The notes beneath the pieces were generated by a model. The model saw only the letters and a list, made by a program, of their open reading frames with translations, did not search any database and was not told the origin of the DNA. From assembly GCF_001311985.1 (NCBI RefSeq), contig NZ_BBCJ01000005.1:95933-159932 (forward strand): a stretch of 64,000 nt of DNA. The letters run 5' to 3'. Below are positions 8,160 to 18,098 of this stretch, piece by piece. The translations under genes were made by a program, and so were the position numbers. The DNA is from Geotalea toluenoxydans JCM 15764 (GTDB lineage: Bacteria > Desulfobacterota > Desulfuromonadia > Geobacterales > Geobacteraceae). Position 1 is the first letter of the stretch. Every line of letters begins with the position of its first letter.

Positions 8160-8941
8160 TCATTTATGCGACTTTTTAACCTTAAAAAGAGCCTGAATTT
8201 CAGTGGCAGACTTTGAACCGGCCACCACCCTGCCATCGGGAAAAATCATCGTCGGCGTAGAATTGACGCCGAGCCGCCCGGCAAGCTTAATATTTTCCTC
8301 CACACCTTTGGTCGGCGTGTTAGGGCCAGGAGCAGGCAAGGTCACCTTGGCAAAGGCATCGTCAAGAAGCTTGGCCGACGGTCCCTGGAGTATGACCCTG
8401 GATTTGTCGTAGGCTGCGGGATGCATTTTCAGCGGGAACAGTTTCACGTACACGACTACCGACGGATCCATGGCGACAAGCTTCTTCAGCTCCACATGCA
8501 GTTTTGCGCAAAGGGGCAATCGGGATCGGTAAAGACAAAAAGCCTTTTTTCCCCTGAGGATTTCCGAGAATTATGGAGTTGGCAGGCGTAAGAAGAGCCG
8601 GATTCACCTTGGTTACCCCAGCCGGCTGTTGTGCCCCGCCGCTTATGGGTTTTTTAGTTGCCAGATTGAATATGGGTCCGGGAATGACGTGTTTCTTGCC
8701 GTAATCCAGATAGGCGACGGCCTTTTTACCATCCTTCTCCATGTCAAGCTCCCAGACGCCACGCATGGCCGGAAATTTCACCTTTGTTACCCGCCCCCAA
8801 GGTCTTTTACAAGGCATTGGCCTCTTTCACAGAAAGAAGATGACACGAGGCACATTCCCCGCCACACCCCTCCTTGGACATGGCCGAGGCGCTTCCAGCC
8901 ATTAGAGTCACCAGCATTACTGCAGTAGTCAAGCTTTTCAT
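8160..8941 (-). CDS. DsbC/DsbG-like thioredoxin-fold exported protein with N-terminal CxxCH (frameshifted)
   Basis: ATG at 8941, preceded by AAAGGAG, starts a signal peptide (MLVTLMAGSASA), then GCGGECASCH, a CxxCH that could bind haem c or act as a thiol pair. A DsbC-type N-terminal domain follows, then the active site DPDCPFCAKL and a thioredoxin-fold end with the cis-Pro motif NSTPTMIFPDG. Four single-base losses break the reading, two near 8800-8820, one in an A-run near 8545 and one T in CCCTTT near 8522; adding them restores one protein of about 260 residues. It should act as a periplasmic disulphide isomerase or reductase. Confidence 0.75.
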
Positions 8942-9057
8942 CTTTTGCTCCTTTTATTGCTGGACGTGCGAAAGCCGCCGATAAAAATCGGCGGCCCATA
9001 ACCACACCAAATATACTTATTTCAGAAAAAAAAGTCCAGCCGACATCATGCGTCTAA

Positions 9058-9198
9058 CAGGTTGTTGAAAAACGTCGAGAGTAGGCCGAAATGCAAGGCT
9101 TAAGCGAGCGAAAAGCCGAAGCGTACCCACTGTACGTTGAGGTTTTGAGCGAGCGATAACGCAGCAGATCGGCCACGCAGCAGTTTTTCAACAACCTG
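9058..9198. repeat. 141-bp element with 15-bp terminal inverted repeats
   Basis: The left end CAGGTTGTTGAAAAA (9058-9072) is the exact inverse of the right end TTTTTCAACAACCTG (9184-9198). An internal GGCCGA / TCGGCC pair lies further in. It fills the gap between the DsbC-like gene and the ahcY stop codon, and its right arm touches that stop. It contains no gene. The form is that of a dispersed palindromic intergenic element; no second copy is present in this window. Confidence 0.7.
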
Positions 9199-10592
9199 CT
9201 AATACCGATAATGCTCAGATTTGTAAGGCCCGTCCACATTTACGCCTATGTAATCGGCTTGCTCCTTGGTCAGGATGCTTAACTGGGCATTCAGCTTCTT
9301 CAGTTGCAACCTCGCCACTTTCTCGTCCAGGTGCTTGGGTAATGTGTAGACCCCCACCGCGTATTTGCCGGGATTGCTGAAGATCTCGATCTGGGCGATG
9401 GTCTGGTTGGCGAAGGAAGAGGACATGACATAGCTGGGATGGCCGGTGGCGCAACCCAGATTCACCAGTCTTCCCTTGGCCAGCAGGATGATCCGGTTGC
9501 CCGACGGCATGATCACGTGGTCTACCTGGGGCTTGATTTCTTCCCACTGGTATTTTTCCAGGGCCGCCACCTCGATTTCGTTATCGAAATGCCCGATGTT
9601 GCAGACAATGGCCTGGTCTTTCATTTTCAGCATGTGTTCATGGGTGATGACATGGTAGTTGCCGGTGCAGGTGACGAAGATATCCGCCTTGTCAGCGGCG
9701 TAATCCATGGTCACCACGCGATACCCTTCCATGGCAGCCTGCAGGGCACAGATGGGATCGACCTCCGTCACCCACACCTGGGCAGACAGCGCCCTGAGCG
9801 CTTGTGCGGAGCCCTTGCCCACATCCCCATAGCCGCAGACCAGGGCGACTTTGCCCGCCACCATGACGTCTGTTGCCCGCTTGATGCCGTCCACCAAGGA
9901 CTCGCGACAGCCGTAGAGATTATCGAACTTGGATTTGGTCACCGAATCATTAACGTTGATGGCGGGGAAGCGCAGGTCGCCACGCTCGTGCATCTGGTAA
10001 AGACGGTGCACGCCAGTGGTGGTCTCTTCAGTTACCCCTTTCACATGGCCAATACGGGTTGAGTACCAGGCGGGGTCTGTTGCCAGCTTGCTTTTGATTG
10101 CAGCAAAGAGGATCGTTTCCTCCTCGGAGCCGGGGTTGTCCAGTACCTTGGCATCTTTTTCGGCTTTGGCGCCCAGATGGAGCAACAGTGTTGCATCGCC
10201 ACCATCATCCAGGATCATGTTGGAGAAGCCACCATCGGGCCACTCAAAGATGCGATGGGTGTAATCCCAATATTCTTCCAAAGTCTCACCCTTCACCGCA
10301 AAGACCGCAATCCCCTGGGCTGCTATTGCAGCAGCAGCATGATCCTGGGTGGAGAATATGTTGCATGATGCCCAACGGACCTCTGCACCAAGTGCCTTCA
10401 GCGTCTCGATCAAGACCGCCGTCTGAATGGTCATGTGCAGCGACCCGGTGATACGGGCTCCTTTCAAGGGCTGCGCTCCGGCGTACTCGTCGCGAATTGC
10501 CATCAGCCGGGCATCTCCGTTTCGGCAATTCTAATTTCTTTCTTCCCCCACTCGGCAAGGGACAGATCGGCTACTTTAAAATCCTGTGACAT
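9199..10592 (-). CDS. ahcY: Adenosylhomocysteinase (one frameshift near the start)
   Basis: Hydrolyses S-adenosylhomocysteine to homocysteine and adenosine, relieving product inhibition of methyltransferases. The Rossmann motif [16 protein letters not shown], the substrate-binding stretch and the C-terminal end YKSEHYRY are typical, with about 465 residues in total. The start is the ATG at 10592 behind AAAGGAG. After 29 codons the frame is lost near 10506; adding one C (CCGGC-TGATGG to CCGGCCTGATGG) rejoins [13 protein letters not shown]. This is almost certainly a sequencing error in a housekeeping gene. It lies downstream of the SahR-like regulator on the same strand, and metK, its pathway partner, is at 23764. 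Confidence 0.95.
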
Positions 10593-10613
10593 GGTGCTTT
10601 CTCCTTTGCTGTT

Positions 10614-10653
10614 GGTTATAGACATTTGCCAGTCGTCTTTAGCTGGCTATACC
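10614..10653 (-). promoter_or_regulatory. Hairpin leader element upstream of ahcY
   Basis: On the minus strand the 40-base element starts GGTATAG and ends CTATAACC, which can pair with one bulge, and encloses a perfect GCCAG / CTGGC hairpin with a 10-base loop. It ends about 20 bases before the ahcY start, close to the ribosome-binding site. It could be a small regulatory RNA structure or a protein operator; it does not match the S-adenosylhomocysteine riboswitch as I know it. Confidence 0.35.
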
Positions 10654-10729
10654 GAATCATGAAACAGCTCCCTCCCCCGCTTGGGAAGGAGGCTGCCTCT
10701 TCTCTGTCTGATGAACATCTTCACAGGCT

Positions 10730-11661
10730 TTAGGACCTGTTCATTGCCAGTTTTGTAGCCTTCACCAGCAATACCGGCACATGGCCGGAATCACCGGCGA
10801 TGGATTGGCACTCGACCCGGTCGAAACCTGCAGCCGCAAGCCAGTTGGCGAGTTCGTTTTCTTCGAATCCCAGCCATTGGTCGGCCAGCTGCTCCCGGGC
10901 CAGCTCGCGCTCATGGCGGGCCAGGTCAGCAATCAGGAGCGTCCCGTCAACGGCCAATACCCGGTGTATTTCATTCAACACGGCAACCGGGTCGGCAGCA
11001 TGGTGCAAAACCATATTGGCCACCACACACCTCACCCCGCCATCGGCAACGGGCAGGTGGGTCATCTCCCGAGGCGCAGTTCCACCTCTTCAAGTCCTCC
11101 AACCCGATGGCGGGCCTCTTCAAGCATGGCAGGGGAATGATCTACGCCGATTACGCGGGAGGCGACAGCAGCCAACCGGGGTAACAGCCCCCCAGTACCG
11201 ACACCAATCTCCAGGACATCCGCAGCAGCCGGCACCTTAGCCAGCAGCCGCTCTCGATACTCCGGCACCGGCAGCAGGGTTCGGGCCAGGTCATCCCACT
11301 GACGGGCATGCTGGTCGAAAAATTCCTGGCTACGCCGCCGACGCTCTTCAAGCACCCTGGCCACGGCAGCCGTGTCGTCGGCCCTGCCGGGAAGGCTCTC
11401 CATCTCCCTCTTCAGCGCGGGATGAATATCACTGAAAAAGGAATTGGCTTCGCCGACCCGGTAATAGCTCCAGGTGCCCTGGCGCTTTACATCAAGAACA
11501 CCGGCATCAGTCAATATCTTCAGGTGCCGGGATATGCGCGACTGCCCCATGCCGAGGATCCGCGTCAGTTCCTGCACCGTGAACTCACCGATGGACAACA
11601 CAGCAACGAGACGCAGGCGACATGGGTCTGCCAAGGCTTTTATGGTTTCTAGCATGATCAC
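10730..11661 (-). CDS. ArsR-family regulator fused to SAM-methyltransferase domain, SahR-like (one frameshift)
   Basis: Residues 1-90 are an ArsR winged helix (LGMGQSRISRHLKILTDAG), lacking the ELCVCDL metal site. The rest is a class I methyltransferase-like domain with a SAM/SAH-binding loop (VLEIGVGTGGLLPRLA) and MVLHHAADPVAVLNEI. The frame breaks at about 11065 in a G-run (CTCGGGAGATG); adding one G joins the parts into about 310 residues. ArsR-methyltransferase proteins encoded next to ahcY have been described in Proteobacteria as SahR, which controls the methionine/SAH cycle. The adjacency to ahcY and a perfect palindrome upstream support this. Start GTG 11661 or ATG 11655; neither has a good ribosome-binding site. 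Confidence 0.8.
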
Positions 11662-11679
11662 ATCAAGAGAAGCAAATAA

Positions 11680-11705
11680 GTTATATCAACTTTTCTTGAT
11701 ATAAC
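11680..11705. promoter_or_regulatory. Inverted-repeat operator upstream of the SahR-like gene
   Basis: GTTATATCAA and TTGATATAAC form a perfect 10-bp inverted repeat around a 6-base spacer, 19-44 bases before the regulator start. The size and symmetry fit an ArsR-type dimer, so autoregulation by the SahR-like protein is the simplest reading. Confidence 0.7.
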
Positions 11706-11763
11706 ATTTCACCCTAAGGTGGTCAAGTGGAAAAAAGGCCCTATTAATTGAGTGGGATATATT

Positions 11764-11797
11764 GAAAAAAAAAGAGGCTGCAATTCCTCCTGCAGCC
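11764..11797 (-). terminator. Terminator of dcuB
   Basis: On the minus strand GGCTGCA / TGCAGCC form a 7-bp stem followed by a run of T (positions 11764-11773 on the plus strand are A). It lies 28 bases after the dcuB stop. Confidence 0.85.
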
Positions 11798-11824
11798 CCA
11801 TTCTTCTTCCTATTAAACCTGTCC

Positions 11825-13152
11825 TTACAGAATGGCACTGGAAATAAGATAAGCGGTGATCGTCGATACCCCGACGCCGATGAGCCCTGGGATCATGAAG
11901 CTGTGATTGAGCAGGTACTTGCCGATGTGGGTAGTGCCGGTGCGATCGAAGTTAATAGCCGCCAGGTCACTGGGATAGAAGGCAAAGAAGAAGTAGGCAT
12001 AGCTTGCCGGCATCAGACCAAGCAGCAAAGGAATCGGCAGCCCGAGGGCAAGGCCGAGAGGCAGGGTAATGGCAAGGGTCGCAGCTTGGCTCTTGACGAA
12101 GGCCGAGATGCAGAAGGTTGCAATGGCAAAAGTCCACGGGGCGATTTTTACCATGATACCGATATTGTCCACCAGAAACTTCTTGTTGGCAGAGATGAAG
12201 GTATCGCTCATCCAGGCAATGCCGAAAATGGAGACGACAGCAATCATGCCGGCGATAAAGACACTTGAATGGGCGATGTCTTTTGCTTTGACGTTGGCTG
12301 AGAACATGATGAAGGCGCCATAGGCCAGCATAATGAATTGTACGACCGTGGTCATGGCAACGGGCTTTTTATCGGCACCCATGGGCAGCAGTTCGGGACA
12401 GACCGCAAAAAGTATGATGGTGCTACGCCGGTAAAAAACAGCGCTACGGAAACTTTGGCGGTGGTGGAAATCTTCTTGTCCAGTGTCGTTACATCTGCAT
12501 CGAGGGCTTTGCGAAAGTCGGGATCTGTAAGACGGGCCTGAAATTCGGCATCCTTATCCAGATCCTTGCCACGGTTGAAACTCCAACCTGCAGCCGCAAG
12601 CACGCCGATGATCCCGGCCGGCATGGTAACGCAGATGATATCGATCAAGGTAACCGGGTGGCCTGCCTTGGCGGCAAAACCCAGGAAAAAGGTCACTGCG
12701 GCGGCCACCGGACTGGCTGTGATTCCCATCTGGGAGGCAACGCTGGAGATTGCCATGGGTCGCTCCGGCCGGATACCGGTCTTGATGGCCACATCGGAAA
12801 TGACCGGCAGCAGAGCATAGACGGCATGGCCAGTTCCAACGCAGACAGTAAGGAAAAAGGTGCTTAAGGGGGCAAGAATGGTCACATACTTGGGGTGGGC
12901 ACGGAGCATCCGCTCGGTGAGCTGCACCAGGTAGTCCAGACCACCTGCTACCTGCAGTGTCGCTGAGGCAGTAACCACTGCCAGGATGATCAGCATTACT
13001 GCAATGGGAGGCTCAGAAGGAGCACTCCTGAAGCCTATGGTCAGTAAGGTTACGCCCAGCCCACCGATAAGGCCGAGAGCTACCCCTCCTCTCCGGATAC
13101 CGATGAGAACGGCACCGAGCACGAGTACGAATTGAATCCAGAACATTGCCAT
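11825..13152 (-). CDS. dcuB: DcuB-type anaerobic C4-dicarboxylate exchanger (one frameshift)
   Basis: About 443 residues, hydrophobic throughout, aligning by eye along its length with E. coli DcuB (GLIGGLGV, ASATLQVAGGLDYLVQ, GTGHAVYALLP, RPERPMAISSVASQMGI, FYPSDLAAINFDRTGTTHIGKYLLNHSF). It exchanges fumarate, succinate and related acids across the inner membrane during fumarate respiration. One lost base near 12410 (GTAGC-ACCATC) splits it; adding it joins FFTGVATIILFAVCPELLP to MGADKKP. Upstream are a sigma-54-type promoter, activator sites and a dedicated two-component system, so its expression is probably induced by C4-dicarboxylates. Confidence 0.9.
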
Positions 13153-13217
13153 GAGACACCTCCACTTGGGCTAATATTGAAGGGGCCGGATGGCTCCCTT
13201 TCGTATCTAACCCATAA

Positions 13218-13235
13218 GAGCATGGAGAATGCCAA
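13218..13235 (-). promoter_or_regulatory. Sigma-54 (-24/-12) promoter of dcuB
   Basis: On the minus strand TTGGCATTCTCCATGCTC has the GG and GC doublets exactly 10 bases apart, as RpoN promoters require. It lies about 65 bases before the dcuB start and downstream of the palindromic sites at 13313-13419. The nearby regulator has a sigma-54 interaction domain. Confidence 0.75.
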
Positions 13236-13312
13236 GCAGTACAAAAACGACTAACCTACTGGTATTACATCATAAATACGCACCAGAACTTTGATCTCTG
13301 ACAGCGAAGGTC

Positions 13313-13419
13313 TATAGCCTGAGGTTATAACAGCAGACTGCGTTGCTGGTTTATATTAATGTAATCAGCATGTTAGCACGATGATAGCCTCAGGTTATGG
13401 TATAACCCGTGGTTATACC
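13313..13419. promoter_or_regulatory. Three palindromic activator-binding sites
   Basis: Three copies of TATARCC-N3-GGTTATA: 13313-13329 (TATAGCC TGA GGTTATA), 13384-13398 (ATAGCC TCA GGTTAT) and 13399-13419 (GGTATAACC CGT GGTTATACC, a perfect 9-bp repeat). They lie about 80-190 bases upstream of the -24/-12 promoter, a normal enhancer distance, and the last overlaps the stop codon of the NtrC-family regulator gene, which presumably binds them. Confidence 0.75.
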
Positions 13420-14837
13420 GGTTCAGGACGCATCACCTTAAGTCTCTTGTTCAGAGCAGGCTGGGAGATGCCAAGCAGACGTGCCGCCATGGTCTGATTG
13501 CCGTTGGCGCGATGCATGGCCTCGGCAACAAGAAAAGCAGCAGCATCACTGAAGGTGGGGAGATCGACAAAACCGGCAAAGGGATTCTGTCTTGGGGGCG
13601 ATGGGGACTCTTTTGCAGCGGGCTGAGATTGTCCGGCCGCCTTGAGGAATGACTCCATGGAGAGCATTCGGTCGCGGTGGATGCTGACCGCATCGTAAAC
13701 CATAGCTTTAAGCTCACGCACATTGCCGGGAAAGCTGTACATAATGAGAAACTGGGCCAGCTCCCGGGGAGGAGTAGGTTTCTTTCTACCAGCGCTTGTG
13801 CGGCTTCTCTCAAAAAATGATCCAGCAACAGGGTTATGTCTCCGGGCCGCTCACGTAAAGGAGGGACATGTATCTGATGTGTGCGCAGACGATAAAAGAG
13901 ATCACGGCGGAAGGTTCCTGCCGACTCCTTTTCCATCAGGTTCTGGTGAGTGGCAACGATTATGCGTGCCTTGAGCCGCCTGGGCTGGTCGCAACCCAGA
14001 GGGAAAAATTCCCCCTCCTGCAAAAGGCGCAACAGCTTCACCTGTGAGGGGATGCTCAGGTCGCCAATCTCATCGAGAAAGAGCGTACCATCAGCTGCCT
14101 CCTCAACCATCCCCCGGCGCAGTTGATCTGCACCGGTGAAGGCACCCCGCACATGGCCAAAGAGGGTATCGGCAAAGACGGTGTCGTCCAGGCCTGCCAC
14201 ATTGACCGTCACCAGTTTCCCGCGGCAACCGCTCAACCGGTGCACGGCCTGGGCAATCAGCTCCTTACCGACCCCGCTTTCGCCAGTGATCATCAGCGGT
14301 TGGGGACTCTTCGCCACCGCCTCCGCATAGGCAAAGACATTGAGCATGGCTCGATCGGCGGTAACAATGGCGGCAAAAGCATCAGGATGCTGCAATTCCC
14401 CTGAAGCAAGCCGGCTCGACATCTCCAGATAATCAAGCTGCATCTCTTTCATCCGGACCGCCCGCAGTACACCTCCCACAATCCGGTCTTCATCATCGGT
14501 TTTGATGAAGTAGTCAAAGGCGCCCAGTTTCATGCAACGGACCGCCGTTTCCAACTGATTCAGGCCGCTGACGACAATGGTGGTCGTTTCCGGATGTTGC
14601 TCGGCAACCTGTTTAAGGAGTTCTTCCCCCGACAGATGGGGCATGGTCAGATCGAGGAGGACCAGGCCGATGCCTCCCTGGGCAAGTAATCCCATCACCT
14701 CGCGGCTGTCCTGGCAGGTACTGATATTGGTAAGCCCAGCGCAGCTTCGCAGCGTCAGGGAAAGGGATTTTAACCAGGCGGCTCATCGTCCACCAGCAGG
14801 ATGCCGAAAGCAGGTACTGTTGGTCCATTGCATTCAC
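13413..14837 (-). CDS. Sigma-54-dependent response regulator, DctD-like (frameshifted)
   Basis: Receiver domain (LLVDDEP, LVLLDLTMPHLSG), AAA+ domain with Walker A GESGVGKE, GAFTGA sigma-54 contact loop and Walker B GTLFLDEIGDL, and a C-terminal Fis-type helix-turn-helix (ANGNQTMAARLLGISQPALNKRL). Three single-base losses interrupt it: two in the first 25 codons and one in a G-run near 13775; corrected length is about 475 residues. The GTG at 14837 overlaps the TGA of the kinase gene; ATG 14828 is an alternative start. It should activate dcuB from the three palindromes beside its stop codon. Confidence 0.88.
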
Positions 14838-16649
14838 GTCGTCTGCTCCTCTTTAATTACCGGTATGGACAAGGTAACGGTAGTGCCGGCACCAGGGGCT
14901 GACTTGAAGTATATACGGCCCCCGTGCTCCTTGATGATGCCATCGGAAACCGACAAGCCAAGACCGGTCCCCCCGCTTTCCCTCTTTGTGGTAAAAAAGG
15001 GATCCGTCAGGCGTGACAGATTCTCTGGCTCAATGCCGACACCTTCGTCACGGACAACCAATATGGCGCTGGCAGTGGTACGGTTATAACGGGTGCTGAT
15101 GGCAATTGCCCGCTCCGCATCGGGCAAAGCCTGGCAAGCGTTCAGAATCAGGTTTACCACCACCTGCTCTATCCGTTGGCTGTTGCCCAGGATCGGTGGC
15201 ATTTCCCGGGCATACTCAATCTGCAGATGGTTGGTCGCCTTGCGAATCGTCGGATCAACCAGTCGTAGCGCCGTCTCCACGATGCCATTGAAATCAACCC
15301 GCTGCTTCTCAGCCAAATCATCCCGGCGGCAAAATCCTTCAAATCGTTGACAATCCTCTTGATCCGCTTCGCCCCATCCTGCATCTCGTCCAGGACTCTT
15401 GGGATCTCATGGCGCATTTCTGAATAGGGTATCCCACCGATAATGAAATCCCCGCTGGCTTGGTAATGCTGCTCAAGGATGCGCTCTGAATCTGCGTGGG
15501 CCCGTTTCAGAATCGGTACATCAAGGAGGATTAAGCCGGTGGGATTATTAATCTCATGGGCAACGCCGGAAACCAGGACCCCCAATGCAGCCAATTTATC
15601 AGCTTGGACAAGCTGCTGCTGGTTCAGGCGCAACTCCTCCTCGGCATGTTTGCGCTCGGCGATTTCTCTGGTCAGATCAGCAGTACGAACGGCTACTTGC
15701 CGATGTAAAGTGCGCGACCAGAGGGCGAAACCACCTAAAAGCATCACCAGTGGGATGACAACGACCGCACCATATTTGGCGACGGTCTTCCAATCCACAT
15801 GCTCCGGCTCCATCACCCCCAGCCATTTGTTGTAAATCACGTCATATTGGCCGGTCTTGCGAAGAATAGCCAAGCCCTCGTTGAATCGTGAGAGCAGCTC
15901 GGCGTGCCTTTTTTAACGGCAAAGCAATAGCGGTGAGTGGCCACGTTGCGCACTGCCGGATAGATGTTGGTCAACTTCAGTTCACGGACGATGTACATTC
16001 CGGGAAGGATGGCGACAATGGCATAGTCGGTCTTACCTGCAGCCAGAAGGCGCAGGGCATCTGCAGGAGTTGCCGTAAGCTGAAGCCTGCCGGAGAAACC
16101 CTGCTGGGTCAAGATGTCGTGCATGATCCCGCCCCCATGGACGGCAACGGACTTCCCTGCCAACTCAGCCAGCGAGTTTACCGGGGGTGAATCCCGGCGG
16201 GCGAAGACTGCATGGTTGATCATGGCGTGGGGCAGGGAAAAATCCACTTCCTTTGCCCGCTCTTCTGAGTAAGACATACCATCCAGGACATCAACCTGGT
16301 TCGATTGCAAGGCCGAGCGCATCTCCGACCAGCCACCCAGCCTGAACTGTACATCCATGCCCATGACTTCGGCAATGGCTCTGGTCAGCTCAACATTAAA
16401 ACCCGCCGCATGACCATTCTTGTCAATGAATTCATAGGGAGGATAGTCCCGGTCCCCGCCGACAATGACAGGTGCGGACGAGTCGGCGCCCGGTCGGGCA
16501 GAAGCTGGTAGTGGCCAGGAAAGGATGAGCGCAATTATCCACGAAAGGATGACTAACCGGCAAAGGGCAGGAAATGACATGGGCCATGCATGGGTGTAAC
16601 GATCATGGGTGTGGCTTGAGATCAGGCAATGTATCATGGAGTTGGGCAA
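14834..16649 (-). CDS. Sensor histidine kinase with periplasmic solute-binding domain, DctB-like (frameshifted)
   Basis: A membrane-targeting N-terminus is followed by a family-3 solute-binding domain (VIVGGDRDYPPYEFIDKNG to about residue 250), one membrane segment (VVVIPLVMLLGGFALW), a coiled-coil, the H box VSGVAHEINNPTG and an ATPase domain with N (NLILNACQAL), DEGVGIEPEN and GTGLGLSVSDGI motifs. Two single-base losses near 15895 and 15325 split it; corrected length is about 605 residues. TTG at 16649 is preceded by GGAGG at good distance. It probably senses C4-dicarboxylates or amino acids and phosphorylates the adjoining regulator; the ligand is inferred only from the dcuB neighbour. Confidence 0.88.
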
Positions 16650-16800
16650 CTGCTTTTCCTCCAGGCAACTTCACACTGCGTTAGAGTTGGCAGGCAGGGA
16701 ATAAGCATAGCACACATGAAATATGAGTACAGGCTTTTTTAAGGATGAATAAATCGTGGGGATACTGTCAGAGGATTGAGAACCATAGGGGGAAAGGGCC

Positions 16801-16838
16801 GCAAAACAAAACGGCCCGCCGGATTAACCGCGGGCCGT
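16801..16838. terminator. Terminator downstream of the nitronate monooxygenase gene
   Basis: ACGGCCCGC / GCGGGCCGT is a perfect 9-bp stem with a 10-base loop. On the minus strand it is followed by TTTTGTTTT, ending the gene at 16861; a shorter T-run on the plus side could allow the reverse direction. Confidence 0.85.
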
Positions 16839-16860
16839 CTTTTGAATAGTGTAACGTGAT

Positions 16861-17942
16861 CTATGCTGCTCTTTCCGCCACGGCAGATTCAGCAAACAGC
16901 TCGTCAAATATTTCCTGCACCGTGGTTATCCGATCGGCCTTCCAGCATTGGTGCCGCAGAAGATAAGACCGGTTTCCACATCACCCCGCTGGGCTCGGTC
17001 CAGAGCCTTGACGATGCAGAAGCGCTCGCCGCTCTCCTTGTAGGAGCATTTCTTCAGACAGCCGGTGGTGCAAATCGAGCTCCTGAGTTCGTCGTACAGG
17101 ACAATCTGATCCTGGTTTTGAGGATCGCCCGCCCCGGCAGGCCGGCAGGGCTCATGATCAGACCGATATCTTCCTTTTTGCAATCCAGATAGGCCTGTTT
17201 GAAGGCATCATCGGCATCGCACTCCACTGTGGGCACAAAACGGCTGGCCATCTGCACCCCGTCAGCACCCTGTTCAAGGGCATGAAGCACGTCGGCGCGG
17301 TCCCAAATGCCTCCGGCAGCAATGACCGGCATATCAATATTATATTCTGTGCGGAAGAATTCCTTCACCCCGCGCACCGTTGCATACTGGTCGTATTCAC
17401 CGGTGCCGATACATTCCATCTTCTCTCCCAGATGACCGCCAGCCGTATCAGGATCTTCCACAACCACCGCATCGGGGAGGCGGTTGTAGCCTTTCTCCCA
17501 TTTTTTAGCTATCAGTTGGGCGCACCGCACAGAGGAAACAATGGGAACCAGCGCCACATCAGGAGCATGGGCGGTAAGTCCCGGCAGAGTCAATGGCAAG
17601 CCGGCACCGCAGACAATAACCTTAGCTCCACCCTCGACGGCAGCTCCTACCAGTTTCTCGTAATCGGAAAGAGCCACCATGACGTTGACGCCGATAATGC
17701 CGTCAGGGGCAATTTCGTATGCCTTATGCAGTTCTGCCTTGAATGCTTCCAGATCAGCATCGAAATAGTTGGACCCGTCATACAGGCCGCTGTTGAGGGC
17801 GATGCCCGGCGCAGCCACCAGCGACTCCGCCACATTTCGCGACGTGACCGGCGAGGGAACCCGCAGAGATACGAACCCCCATCCCTCCCTGAACCAAAGG
17901 GTACTGTGTTTCATACTTGCCAATTTTCAAGGGCTTGAACAT
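16861..17942 (-). CDS. Nitronate monooxygenase (2-nitropropane dioxygenase family), frameshifted
   Basis: FMN-dependent TIM-barrel enzyme family that oxidises nitronates; related members are enoyl reductases. The start ATG at 17942 follows GGAGGACAG and gives MFKPLKIGKYETQYPLVQGG. The core has VNVMVALSDYE, PDAVVVEDPDTAGGHLG, MPVIAAGGIWDRADVLHALEQGADGVQM. A Cys-rich tail (CTTGCLKKCSY) and an end at the TAG at 16861 are in another frame. Single-base losses near 17825, 17120 and 16940 break it; corrected length is about 360 residues. The gene stands alone between two terminators. The Cys pair could hold a metal or cluster, not proven. Confidence 0.82.
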
Positions 17943-18063
17943 GATCCTGTCCTCCAGCGACGAGTGGCGTACATGCTGTTCTGCCCTTGAACCATAACAG
18001 ATAATGAGGTTTTTTAATGTAATAGTAATGTAAAAGGGGGAACTAAAGGAAACAGAGGATATT

Positions 18064-18088
18064 AAAGGGGGCTAAAAGCACCCCCTTT
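18064..18088 (-). terminator. Probable terminator of the large secreted protein gene
   Basis: On the minus strand AAAGGGGG / CCCCCTTT form an 8-bp stem with a 9-base loop, followed by a T-rich stretch, 10 bases after the stop codon of the gene ending at 18099. Confidence 0.7.
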
Positions 18089-18098
18089 TGACATGTGG

